Positions 15,982 to 22,876 of a DNA stretch of 22,876 nucleotides are shown here, piece by piece (the stretch's first letter is position 1; each line of letters opens with the position of its first letter). The stretch is taken from positions 1 through 22,876 of the forward strand of contig URLB01000011.1 in assembly GCA_900548595.1 (NCBI GenBank), given 5' to 3'. The notes under the pieces are model-generated. The model did no database searches, had not been told where the DNA came from, and was given only the letters and a program-made list of their open reading frames with translations. The position numbers were made by a program, and so were the translations under genes. The stretch comes from an uncultured Eubacteriales bacterium (GTDB lineage Bacteria; Bacillota; Clostridia; Lachnospirales; Anaerotignaceae).

Positions 15982-17817
15982 ATGTGCGGTATTGTAGGAT
16001 ATGTAGGAAAGAATCAGGCGCCGTCCATACTCATTGACGGCCTTGGAAAACTGGAATACAGAGGATATGATTCAGCGGGAATAGCCGTGTTTGACGGAAA
16101 TGAAATAAATATTGCGAAAACAAAGGGAAGATTGTCAAATCTTATAAAACTTCTTCTTGAAAATCCGCTTTCGGGGACTATAGGAATAGGACACACGAGA
16201 TGGGCAACGCATGGTGCGCCGTCCGATACAAATTCACACCCCCATATAAGCGAGGATCATAAAATTGCCGTTGTGCATAACGGAATTATTGAAAACTACA
16301 TGGATATAAAAGAGGAGCTTCTGAAAGAAGGATACCACTTTTTATCTGAAACAGATACAGAAACTATAGCTCATCTTATAGACTATTACTATAAAGAAAG
16401 CATGGATTTTGAAGATTCTGTTGTTAAAGCGGTTTCAAGGCTTGAAGGCTCTTATGCGCTCGGAATTATATGCAAGGACAGTCCCGATAAACTTATTGCA
16501 GTCAGAAAGGGATCTCCGCTTGTAATAGGAAAGGGCAACGGAGAAAATTTTATTGCCAGCGATATACCCGCTCTGCTTAATTATACAAGGGAAGTATATT
16601 TCCTTGAAGAGGAAGAAATAGCCGTAATTACCGACAATGATATTTCCATATATGACAGTAACAGGAATAAGATAGAAAGAGATATATACCATGTTACTTG
16701 GGATATAGAAGCGGCGGAGAAAAGCGGATATGCGCATTTCATGCTTAAAGAAATACATGAACAGCCCAAAATAGTAAGAGAAACAATTCTTAAACGTCTT
16801 CCGGAAACAGAGGATGGAATTGTCCTTGATAATATAAAGCTCAGTAAACAGGAACTTGAAAATATTGACAGAATTTATGTCGTAGCTTGCGGAACAGCAT
16901 ACTATGCAGGACTTATAGGAAAGCACCTTATAGAGAAGATTTGCCGTATTCCGGTAATAAGTGAGGTTGCCAGTGAATTTAGATATAAAGATCCGATTTT
17001 GGATGACAGAACTCTCGTTATAGTTGTTTCTCAGTCGGGTGAGACGGCAGATACTCTTGAGGCTCTCAGAATAGCAAAAAGAAACGGCGCAAGAGTTTTG
17101 GCAATAGTGAATGCTGTCGGAAGCTCCATAGCAAGGGAAGCCGACGATGTTTTCTATATACTTGCAGGGCCTGAGATAGCGGTTGCTTCTACAAAGGCAT
17201 ATTCTGCACAGGTAGCGGCAATGTATATACTGACATGCCACATTGCTATAGAAACCGGAAAAATGAGTATGGAGGAATTTAAAACTGTTAAGGAAGAACT
17301 GTATACTATTCCTTCAAAAATAGAAGTTATACTCCAAAAGGAAAAAACAGAAAGAAAGCTTGCCGAAAAATATAAAGATGTAAAGAATGTATTTTATATA
17401 GGACGAGGATTGGACTATCTTGTTTCTCAGGAAGGTTCGCTTAAACTTAAGGAAATAGCATATTTGCATAGTGAAGCGTATGCTGCGGGAGAACTGAAAC
17501 ACGGTCCTATTGCCATGATAGATGAAAATACTCTTGTTATAGCGATTGCCGCACAGGAGGATTTGATTGAAAAGACAATAAGCAATATAAAGGAAGTAAA
17601 GGCGAGGGGCGCAAAGACAGTCGCCATAGCTATGAAAGGTAATACAAAAATTGCCGAAGTAGCCGACGACGTAATATATATACCGAGAACATTGGGAATA
17701 CTTGCTCCTGTTCTGGCTAATATACCGAACCAGCTTTTTGCATATTATATGGCGCTTAACCTTGGCACAGACATTGACAAACCGAGAAATCTTGCGAAGA
17801 GCGTAACGGTAGAATAA
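15982..17817 (+). CDS. glmS: Glutamine-fructose-6-phosphate aminotransferase GlmS
   Basis: GlmS makes glucosamine-6-phosphate from fructose-6-phosphate and glutamine, the committing step of amino-sugar synthesis. The mature enzyme begins at the catalytic Cys2 (MCGIVGYVG). Residues 2-220 form the class II glutaminase domain (TRWATHG, NGIIENY), then two SIS sugar-isomerase domains at about 285-430 (VSQSGETADT) and 460-600 (ending DKPRNLAKSVTVE, the canonical GlmS C-terminus). Length is 611 residues. AAGGAGGT precedes the ATG. Only 21 nt separate it from glmM, leaving no room for the glmS ribozyme that often precedes this gene in Firmicutes. Confidence 0.98.
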   Translation: MCGIVGYVGKNQAPSILIDGLGKLEYRGYDSAGIAVFDGNEINIAKTKGRLSNLIKLLLENPLSGTIGIGHTRWATHGAPSDTNSHPHISEDHKIAVVHNGIIENYMDIKEELLKEGYHFLSETDTETIAHLIDYYYKESMDFEDSVVKAVSRLEGSYALGIICKDSPDKLIAVRKGSPLVIGKGNGENFIASDIPALLNYTREVYFLEEEEIAVITDNDISIYDSNRNKIERDIYHVTWDIEAAEKSGYAHFMLKEIHEQPKIVRETILKRLPETEDGIVLDNIKLSKQELENIDRIYVVACGTAYYAGLIGKHLIEKICRIPVISEVASEFRYKDPILDDRTLVIVVSQSGETADTLEALRIAKRNGARVLAIVNAVGSSIAREADDVFYILAGPEIAVASTKAYSAQVAAMYILTCHIAIETGKMSMEEFKTVKEELYTIPSKIEVILQKEKTERKLAEKYKDVKNVFYIGRGLDYLVSQEGSLKLKEIAYLHSEAYAAGELKHGPIAMIDENTLVIAIAAQEDLIEKTISNIKEVKARGAKTVAIAMKGNTKIAEVADDVIYIPRTLGILAPVLANIPNQLFAYYMALNLGTDIDKPRNLAKSVTVE

Positions 17818-17825
17818 TAAAAAAG

Positions 17826-17860
17826 TTCCCGATATGAGAAAAACATATCGGGAATTTTTT
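17826..17860. terminator. Bidirectional terminator between glmS and the convergent gene
   Basis: TTCCCGATATG (17826-17836) and CATATCGGGAA (17844-17854) form an 11-bp stem with T-runs on both sides (T6 rightward, and A-rich DNA leftward). It overlaps the end of the minus-strand gene at 17859. Confidence 0.92.
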
Positions 17861-18371
17861 ATTCATATTTTGTTCCGTCAGCGCCGTAATATACAATTTT
17901 GACAGTATAATCATCAGACGGCGCTTTGCAGCAAATAATATCCATATCGGACGTATCGAATGTTAATGTATCCAAAGGCTTGTTGTCAACGGTATATGTT
18001 ACTTCTGCGTATTCTGTCTTAGCTCCGTTGAACCATATAAGATTATATGCGGTTTTGTTTATTACGGCAGTATCAATTATAATTTCATCGTTATGACAAT
18101 TACGGGATGTCATAAATTTGAACCCGTTATTTTTATCAGGTTCAAACACAGCGATGGAAGAAAGATTATCCGTACTGTATGCTCCGCTGACTATATATCC
18201 GTCAATTTCGGTTTCTGTTGCAATTTGCCAACCCGAACCTTTGGAAATGGATTCATTAAGCATAAGTTCGCGTTTTTCAGTTGTCGAACCATCATTTTTA
18301 TTTGAGAACAGCATGATAAAAATAACGACAAAGAAAAGAAGTAAAAGTATGAATTTGAATATTTTTTTCAT
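17859..18371 (-). CDS. Membrane-anchored hypothetical protein
   Basis: Not recognised. The 170-residue protein starts with a basic MKKIFK and one strong hydrophobic helix (about 7-23) without a lipobox cysteine, so it is probably an N-terminally anchored extracytoplasmic protein. The rest is beta-rich, with WQIATETEIDGYIVSGAY near 48-65 and three cysteines (one near 92 and an adjacent CC pair near 148). The ribosome binding site GAGGGG lies about 9 nt before the ATG. It has its own promoter (18440-18468) and shares the bidirectional terminator with glmS, so it is a single-gene unit. No functional hint comes from neighbours. Confidence 0.8.
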   Translation of the reverse strand: MKKIFKFILLLLFFVVIFIMLFSNKNDGSTTEKRELMLNESISKGSGWQIATETEIDGYIVSGAYSTDNLSSIAVFEPDKNNGFKFMTSRNCHNDEIIIDTAVINKTAYNLIWFNGAKTEYAEVTYTVDNKPLDTLTFDTSDMDIICCKAPSDDYTVKIVYYGADGTKYE

Positions 18372-18439
18372 ATAGCTTTCCCCTCAGTATAGAAGTTGTA
18401 TAATGAAGCTGAAATTTATTAATTTTTATCTTTAAATAT

Positions 18440-18468
18440 AATGTATCATACTAAAGAGAGACATACAA
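18440..18468 (-). promoter_or_regulatory. Probable promoter of the anchored hypothetical gene
   Basis: On the minus strand TTGTAT (18468-18463) and TACATT (18445-18440) are 17 nt apart, about 70 nt before the start codon. Confidence 0.45.
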
Positions 18469-18480
18469 CAGGATTTCAGT

Positions 18481-18519
18481 AAAAAAGCTCAGGACTGCTT
18501 ATCAATCCTGAGCTTTTTT
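18481..18519. terminator. Bidirectional terminator after the NrdD-like gene
   Basis: GCTCAGGA (18487-18494) and TCCTGAGC (18506-18513), flanked by A6 on the left and T6 on the right, form an extended stem. It serves the minus-strand gene ending at 18527. Confidence 0.88.
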
Positions 18520-18526
18520 GCATATA

Positions 18527-18802
18527 TCAGTCAATGGAAATGCTGTGTTTAACTCTGTCGTGTTCCTCAGATGTTTTAGCGTCGTTCCATCTGTCCATTG
18601 TTCCTACAAGATAACCTGTTATACGTCTTATTCTGTCAAAGTTAACTGGTTTGAATGTATATTTCATATCGACAAAATCGCCGTCAATGGAAAGTTCCAG
18701 AGTTTCAACTTTTCTTGTAGGGTTTTCTTTTTCTATTAAATTTATATACTGATCTATTTCTTTCTGATCCATTGTTCCGTTTAATACTGTTACATTTGCC
18801 AT
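18527..18802 (-). CDS. Small stand-alone protein resembling the glycyl-radical C-terminus of NrdD
   Basis: The 91-residue protein ends in RRITGYLVGTMDRWNDAK (58-75) and a DRVKH segment, which resembles the C-terminal part of anaerobic ribonucleotide reductase (NrdD), where the motif RVCGYLG...FNAGK carries the radical glycine. Here the equivalent cysteine is replaced by threonine, and there are no cysteines at all, so the zinc site of true NrdD is absent. Short proteins like this are often annotated as anaerobic ribonucleoside-triphosphate reductase in Clostridia. The N-terminal half (MANVTVLNGTMDQKEIDQYI) is not recognised. Ribosome binding site GGAGGT; own promoter and terminator. It might act as a spare radical domain, as GrcA does for pyruvate formate-lyase, or have another role. 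No nrdD or nrdG is nearby. Confidence 0.65.
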   Translation of the reverse strand: MANVTVLNGTMDQKEIDQYINLIEKENPTRKVETLELSIDGDFVDMKYTFKPVNFDRIRRITGYLVGTMDRWNDAKTSEEHDRVKHSISID

Positions 18803-18845
18803 TGTATTTACCTCCGAATATCAATATATTGTTTTTGATAAAGAT

Positions 18846-18874
18846 ATAATACTATATATTGTTAAAAAATGCAA
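18846..18874 (-). promoter_or_regulatory. Promoter of the NrdD-like gene
   Basis: On the minus strand TTGCAT (18874-18869) and TATTAT (18851-18846) are 17 nt apart. A TTAACAA heptamer lies in the spacer and equals half of a Rex site, but no second half is present. Confidence 0.55.
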
Positions 18875-18920
18875 TGTTTTTTTATGATAATATGATTTAT
18901 ATTTAATATGTAAAATAAAA

Positions 18921-18946
18921 AGAACTCATTTTATATGAGTTCTTTT
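18921..18946. terminator. Bidirectional terminator after the G5/3D gene
   Basis: AGAACTCAT (18921-18929) and ATGAGTTCT (18935-18943) form a perfect 9-bp stem with a TTTAT loop, flanked by A-rich and T-rich runs in both directions. Confidence 0.88.
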
Positions 18947-18959
18947 TTGTGATTGTGTT

Positions 18960-19943
18960 TTATTGAAGAATGTAAACCGTTACTGTTTGTCTGCCCCAGG
19001 CAAACGCTTCACTAACGGAATTGTAACAAAGGTCAATACGATTACCGTCGATTGCTCCTCCGGTATCCTCTGCGGTACCTATTCCGTAACCGGGAATATA
19101 AAGTTTTGTACCTAAAGGAATAACGCTGGGGTCAACCGCAATGGCTCCTCGTACCGCCGCCGTTCCGGTTGCGGTGGTCGAAGTACATCCCTCGTCATAC
19201 TGGGTGTAGCCCGTTGCCACTACCGTAAGGGATTTTGAATATTTAAAATCGCCTACGGGAGTTGATACCATACTGGCAGTACCTCTTTCGATTACAGTGT
19301 TTACAGGTTCCGTAACTATTTTACGGCTTATTTCTTTTGTATCTGTAAGTTCACCCCCGACATAAGTTTCCTCACTTACAATTTCGATAAGTCCGTCGGA
19401 ACCTTCCTGTATAACTTTTTCGGTACCCTTTGCAAGTTCGCTTGTATCTCTGTATTCTATTGTTTTCTCAACCTTTTCATAAGTTGTTACCTCTTTTGTC
19501 ATTGACGATGACAGTTCGACTGTCATTCCGTCCGAAAGAGGGGCGCTTTCTTTTTGATCGTCTGCAAGGTAATATCCCTGTTCCTCATAGTCGTCAGAAA
19601 GGCTTTCAAGAAGTTCTCCTATGGTAAGAGCCGTGGTGCATATCTTACGAGGAACTCCGTCGTAGTCGATCATAACTGTTACAGAAGGTTTGATTTCTAT
19701 AACGTCTCCGTCTTCTACGATATAATCAAGGGCATAATTAAGTTCATCATCTTCTGAAATTGAAATTTCCTGAAGTTCAAGAAGTTTTTTAACCGACACG
19801 GGTTCGGTTAAGTTAGCTGTTGATTTTTTGTTTCCTTCAATAATTGTTACATTCAAATTTTCTTCACTGTATGCGGATACATTTCCGCTAAACACTGCCA
19901 ATAACCCAATCACGATAGCGATTACTCTAAGTCGTTTTGTCAT
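18960..19943 (-). CDS. Secreted G5 and 3D-domain cell-wall protein (YabE/Rpf-like)
   Basis: Probably a secreted peptidoglycan-active enzyme of the YabE/resuscitation-promoting-factor-like group. Order: signal peptide (1-24, cleavage after VSA), two DUF348 modules (about 28-85 and 88-145), a G5 domain (about 150-222), then a C-terminal 3D domain (about 238-326). The 3D domain shows its name-giving aspartates D271 (AVDPSVIPLG), D293 (AEDTGGAI) and D304 (NRIDLCY), the same arrangement as the active core of MltA-type lytic transglycosylases. Length is 327 residues. AAGGAGG (19955-19949) is 5 nt before the ATG. It has its own promoter with a WalR-like box and a long folded leader. In B. subtilis metS, tatD (yabD) and yabE are adjacent in this order, so the neighbourhood is conserved. 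Confidence 0.92.
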   Translation of the reverse strand: MTKRLRVIAIVIGLLAVFSGNVSAYSEENLNVTIIEGNKKSTANLTEPVSVKKLLELQEISISEDDELNYALDYIVEDGDVIEIKPSVTVMIDYDGVPRKICTTALTIGELLESLSDDYEEQGYYLADDQKESAPLSDGMTVELSSSMTKEVTTYEKVEKTIEYRDTSELAKGTEKVIQEGSDGLIEIVSEETYVGGELTDTKEISRKIVTEPVNTVIERGTASMVSTPVGDFKYSKSLTVVATGYTQYDEGCTSTTATGTAAVRGAIAVDPSVIPLGTKLYIPGYGIGTAEDTGGAIDGNRIDLCYNSVSEAFAWGRQTVTVYILQ

Positions 19944-19948
19944 AATTT

Positions 19949-20193
19949 CCTCCTTATTGGCGATTCTCCTAAAACAGGAGTCGCTAATTAATTCCGATTA
20001 TTAAAAAACAATAATTTCGAAAGTTGCCGAATGAAAACTGTAAAATACAGGACCTCGGTATTTCTCGACGTAGCTTTTTAATACGGTTGGTTTCTTACTG
20101 ACTAACTCTCCTTGATTAATGCGTTTGCATGAAAATATTTGGCGATGAACCGATTAATAAGCAGTGGGTCAAATGCCCCTTTGACCCATGCAC
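19949..20193 (-). ncRNA. Structured leader with a switch-like Shine-Dalgarno region (candidate riboswitch)
   Basis: The ~245-nt leader of the 3D gene is folded. At its 5' end a perfect 9-bp hairpin (arms at 20165-20173 and 20180-20188) appears. At its 3' end the transcript reads GCGA-CTCCT-GTTTT-AGGAG-AA-TCGC (19984-19960), a hairpin in which CTCCT (19980-19976) pairs with a decoy AGGAG (19970-19966); CTCCT could instead pair with the true ribosome binding site AGGAGG (19954-19949). The octamer ATCGCCAA occurs both here (19964-19957) and 180 nt upstream (20146-20139), so GCGA has two possible partners. No T-tract follows, which suggests translational control. Rpf and 3D genes often carry c-di-AMP (ydaO) riboswitches, but I could not match the conserved core of that class. 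Confidence 0.5.
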
Positions 20194-20200
20194 GACTAAT

Positions 20201-20229
20201 ATATTAACACAAATGTAACAACTATGCAA
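20201..20229 (-). promoter_or_regulatory. Promoter of the G5/3D gene
   Basis: On the minus strand TTGCAT (20229-20224) and TAATAT (20206-20201) are 17 nt apart, beginning right after the tatD stop codon. Transcription would start near 20194, giving a leader of about 250 nt. Confidence 0.55.
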
Positions 20230-20230
20230 C
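20214..20230 (+). promoter_or_regulatory. WalR-like box overlapping the G5/3D promoter
   Basis: TGTAAC-AACTA-TGCAAC fits TGTWAH-N5-TGTWAH with a single mismatch (C at the third position of the second half). It covers the -35 of the minus-strand promoter and reads opposite to the gene. A WalR target here is plausible because YocH, another 3D protein, is WalR-controlled in B. subtilis. Confidence 0.45.
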
Positions 20231-20232
20231 AA

Positions 20233-20991
20233 TTATTTTATAAACAGCCTATTGGCGTTAATTTTGGTAATATTGCACACATCATTTTCATCCATATTTT
20301 TGATTTTTCCTATTGCTTCGACTACATATTTCAAAAGTCGGGAATCATTTCTTCTGCCTCTGTATGGCACAGGCGCCAGGTAGGGGGCGTCGGTTTCTAT
20401 AAGTATTTTTTCTATGGGAATTTGTTCAACTACCTCAACGGTTTTTTTGTTGTTTTTAAAAGTCAGACTGCCGCCGATACCGATATAAAATCCCATATCT
20501 ATATAATCCTTTGCCATTTGGGCGCTGCCGCTATAGCAGTGGATTACTCCTTTTCTTACTCCGTTTGCTTTTATTATATCGAAACATTCCTGCGCAGCGT
20601 CTCTTGAGTGTACTATTATAGGCATATCCAGACGTTCAGCCAGTTCAAGCTGACGCTTAAACCAATAACGCTGCATATCTCTGGGAGAGAGGTCGTAGTA
20701 AAAATCAAGGCCAATTTCTCCTATTGCCACAACTTTTTCGTGCTTTGAAAGAGTTTCGAGTTCGAGTAAATCCTGCTCTGTCATTTTTTCAACTTCGTGG
20801 GGATGAACACCGACGGAAGCATAGAAAAACGGGTATTTTTCCGTAAGAGCAACGGAAGCCTTTGATGAGGCTATGTCTGAGGAGGAATTAACAACATTTT
20901 CTATACCTTCATCGGGAAAAGAAGCAAGAAGTTCATTTCTGTCATCGTCAAAGCGTTCGTCGTCATAATGCGCGTGTGAATCAAAATACAT
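20233..20991 (-). CDS. tatD: TatD-family metal-dependent DNase
   Basis: TatD-family enzymes are TIM-barrel metallohydrolases with 3'-5' exonuclease activity on DNA. The metal ligands are visible: H6 and H8 (DSHAHYD), E92 (GEIGLD), H128 (IIVHSRD), H151 (VIHCYSG) and D201 (ETDAPYLAP). The 252-residue length is standard. GAAGGAG lies 7 nt before the ATG. It sits between metG and the G5/3D gene, as in B. subtilis (metS-yabD-yabE). A terminator hairpin after metG stands directly before its ribosome binding site, so tatD may be expressed by readthrough from metG; no separate promoter was found. Confidence 0.96.
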   Translation of the reverse strand: MYFDSHAHYDDERFDDDRNELLASFPDEGIENVVNSSSDIASSKASVALTEKYPFFYASVGVHPHEVEKMTEQDLLELETLSKHEKVVAIGEIGLDFYYDLSPRDMQRYWFKRQLELAERLDMPIIVHSRDAAQECFDIIKANGVRKGVIHCYSGSAQMAKDYIDMGFYIGIGGSLTFKNNKKTVEVVEQIPIEKILIETDAPYLAPVPYRGRRNDSRLLKYVVEAIGKIKNMDENDVCNITKINANRLFIK

Positions 20992-21005
20992 AGTTATTCT
21001 CCTTC

Positions 21006-21038
21006 TAAAAAAGTGGAAGTATTAAAAAATACTTCCAC
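21006..21038 (-). terminator. Terminator or attenuator between metG and tatD
   Basis: GTGGAAGTATT and AATACTTCCAC (21013-21023 and 21028-21038) form a perfect 11-bp stem. On the minus strand a T6 run (21012-21007) follows, immediately before the tatD ribosome binding site. Confidence 0.85.
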
Positions 21039-21058
21039 GGAAATTTTTATAAATTATA

Positions 21059-22876
21059 TCAACTTAATTCGGAACCATCGGCAAAATCCGACTTATCGAC
21101 TGAAGCGAGAGAAAGCTCTCCGTTTTCGTCTTCGGCAACAAGTATCATTCCGTAACTCATTTCGCCCATCATTTTTCTGGGAGGAAGATTTGTAAGAACG
21201 ATTACTTTTTTACCGATCATTTCCTCCGGAGTGTAGTGTGGAGCTATTCCAGACAGTATCTGTCTTGTTTCGCTACCGATTTTTATCTGGTTTTTAAGCA
21301 GTTTTTTTGAACCGGGCATTTTTTCAGAAGCAACGACAGTACCGACTTTAAGTTTAACTTTGCCGAAATCATCGATTGTTATTTCGGGAACAGCCTCTTT
21401 AGGCTCTTCGGAACGCTTTTCCTGATTTGCTATTGAAGCAGCCTGAGCTTCTTTCATAGCGGCCTCAAGTTCGGCAAGCTCCTTTTTCATGTCTATTCTC
21501 GGGAATATTACGTTTCCTTTTGATATTGTTATTTCAGCGGGAAGCATACCCCATGTTTTTGCGCTGTCCCATGTATGCAGAGCCTCGTCGTTTATACCGA
21601 GCTGTTCCCAAATAAGCTTAGGAGTATTTGGCATAAACGGCTGAATAAGTACGGAAACTATTCTGATTGCCTCGGAAAGATTATAGAGGACATTGGCAAG
21701 TTTTGCTTTCTGTTCTTCATCCTTTGCAAGAATCCAAGGCTGTGTTTCATCTACATACTTGTTGGCTCTTCTTATAAGAGTCCAGATTTCCGAAAGTGCA
21801 TCGGAGAAAAGCATTTTATCAAGAAGTTCCTCGGCTTTTGTCGTAACCTGAGCGGCTTTTTCTTTTAAAGCTTCATCAAATTCCGTGCTTTCTCTGTAGG
21901 CAGGAAGCGTTTTTCCGAAATATTTATCTATCATGCCGACTGTTCTTGATATAAGATTACCGAGGTCGTTAGCCAAGTCGGAATTTATTCTCTGTATAAG
22001 AGCCTCGTTTGTGAAGTTTCCGTCCTGACCGAAAGCGATTTCTCTGAGCAGGAAGTAACGGATTGAGTCCACGCCGTATCTGTCTACCAGAACTTTAGGA
22101 TCGACTACATTTCCCTTTGATTTTGACATTTTACCGCCGTCAATAATGAGCCAACCATGTCCGAATACCTGTTTCGGAAGAGGAAGGTTAAGAGCCATAA
22201 GCATTGCCGGCCATATAATAGTATGGAAACGGACGATTTCCTTTCCTACAACGTGAACGTCGGCAGGCCAGTATTTTTTGAAATCAGAATCATCGTCTGA
22301 ACCATAACCGAGAGATGTGATGTAGTTGGAAAGGGCGTCGACCCATACATATACGATATGTTTATCATCGAATGTAACAGGTATACCCCATTTAAATGTT
22401 GTACGGCTTACGCACAAATCTTCAAGACCGGGTTTGAGGAAGTTGTTTATCATTTCATTCTGTCTTGTCTGAGGCTGAATAAATTCCGGATGTTCCTCAA
22501 TATGTTTTATAAGCCTGTCCTGATATTTTGAAAGTCTGAAGAAATAACTTTCTTCTTTAAGTCTTTCGACTTCGCGTCCGCAGTCGGGACATTTTCCGTC
22601 GACAAGTTGTACGTCCGTATAGAACGATTCGCAGGGAGTACAGTACCAGCCTTCGTATTCGCTTTTATATATATCTCCCTGATCGTAGAGCTGTTTAAAT
22701 ATTTTCTGAACGGCTTTAACGTGATAATCATCTGTGGTACGTATAAATTTATCATATGAAATGTCAAGCTCTTTCCACAGCTCTTTGACGCCTGCAACTA
22801 TTTTATCAACATATTCCTTCGGAGTAACTCCCTGGGAATCGGCAATTCTTTCTATTTTCTGACCATGCTCGTCCGT
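21059..22876 (-). CDS. metG: Methionyl-tRNA synthetase, 5' end outside the window
   Basis: MetG charges tRNA-Met and initiator tRNA. The frame is open from the right edge and encodes 605 residues. It opens with TDEHGQKIE, so about 45-50 N-terminal residues with the HIGH motif lie outside. Then FIRTTDDYH, the zinc knuckle CTPC...CPDC (about 22669-22570), HPEFIQPQ, the KMSKS loop in GGKMSKSKGNV (about 22140-22110), the anticodon-binding helical domain, and a C-terminal tRNA-binding (EMAP-like) domain with FGKVKLKVGTVV and KKLLKNQIKIG, ending near 21060. The ATG at 22453 is internal (Met in QNEMINNF), not a start. This two-CxxC, tailed form is common in Firmicutes. A terminator follows, then tatD. 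Confidence 0.98.
   Translation of the reverse strand, partial: TDEHGQKIERIADSQGVTPKEYVDKIVAGVKELWKELDISYDKFIRTTDDYHVKAVQKIFKQLYDQGDIYKSEYEGWYCTPCESFYTDVQLVDGKCPDCGREVERLKEESYFFRLSKYQDRLIKHIEEHPEFIQPQTRQNEMINNFLKPGLEDLCVSRTTFKWGIPVTFDDKHIVYVWVDALSNYITSLGYGSDDDSDFKKYWPADVHVVGKEIVRFHTIIWPAMLMALNLPLPKQVFGHGWLIIDGGKMSKSKGNVVDPKVLVDRYGVDSIRYFLLREIAFGQDGNFTNEALIQRINSDLANDLGNLISRTVGMIDKYFGKTLPAYRESTEFDEALKEKAAQVTTKAEELLDKMLFSDALSEIWTLIRRANKYVDETQPWILAKDEEQKAKLANVLYNLSEAIRIVSVLIQPFMPNTPKLIWEQLGINDEALHTWDSAKTWGMLPAEITISKGNVIFPRIDMKKELAELEAAMKEAQAASIANQEKRSEEPKEAVPEITIDDFGKVKLKVGTVVASEKMPGSKKLLKNQIKIGSETRQILSGIAPHYTPEEMIGKKVIVLTNLPPRKMMGEMSYGMILVAEDENGELSLASVDKSDFADGSELS

Noticed and set aside
19949..20193. 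Firm call of a c-di-AMP (ydaO-yuaA) riboswitch
   Set aside because: Gene context fits, but I could not find the conserved core (for example the AGCTAAC segment near the 3' end). It is kept as an unnamed structured leader.
22507..22797. A separate 96-residue minus-strand gene near the right edge
   Set aside because: It is an out-of-frame shadow; the metG frame runs open through this region with zinc-knuckle and FIRTTD motifs.
1..22876. tRNA or rRNA genes, CRISPR arrays, insertion sequences, prophage or toxin-antitoxin genes
   Set aside because: None was recognised; the macro-domain gene has no toxin-like partner, and repeats are limited to short hairpins.

Overview
The window looks like chromosomal DNA of a low-GC, anaerobic Gram-positive bacterium of the class Clostridia, perhaps Lachnospirales-like. 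The reasons are an AT-rich composition, strong AAGGAGG-type ribosome binding sites, housekeeping sigma promoters, many intrinsic terminators, a Rex redox repressor, an NrdD-like glycyl-radical-domain protein, a WalRK-YycHI cell-wall regulon, and a YabE-like G5/3D cell-wall protein next to tatD and metG. No RNA genes, CRISPR arrays, insertion sequences or prophage genes were seen. The taxonomic call is an inference.

Layout. Positions 1-1257 (minus) hold the first codons of a gene leaving the window and an unusually short ABC-F ATPase with one ATPase domain. From a divergent promoter region, rex and a macro-domain protein read rightward. A ~600-bp AT-rich gap follows, holding a cluster of DnaA boxes. 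Then come hpf, secA-prfB and an RluA-family pseudouridine synthase. Positions 8913-14400 are the walR-walK locus, followed by a small secreted protein, yycH and yycI. yycH is broken by an in-frame TAG at codon 28. A perfect WalR box (TGTWAH-N5-TGTWAH) lies in front of the secreted-protein gene, so WalR may control the yycHI end of its own locus. glmM-glmS, the UDP-GlcNAc precursor pathway, follows. From 17826 to the end all genes are on the minus strand: an anchored hypothetical, the NrdD-like small protein, a G5/3D (YabE/Rpf-like) protein, tatD and metG (5' truncated by the window edge).

How the genes work together. Much of the window concerns envelope growth: WalRK senses cell-wall state, YycH/YycI modulate WalK, GlmM/GlmS make amino-sugar precursors, SecA exports proteins, and the 3D protein probably remodels peptidoglycan. 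The 3D gene has a promoter overlapped by a one-mismatch WalR box and a ~250-nt folded leader with mutually exclusive helices around its Shine-Dalgarno sequence, which suggests a riboswitch-like control. The points most worth a second look are the amber codon in yycH, the two WalR boxes, the 3D-gene leader, the DnaA-box cluster and the half-size ABC-F protein.
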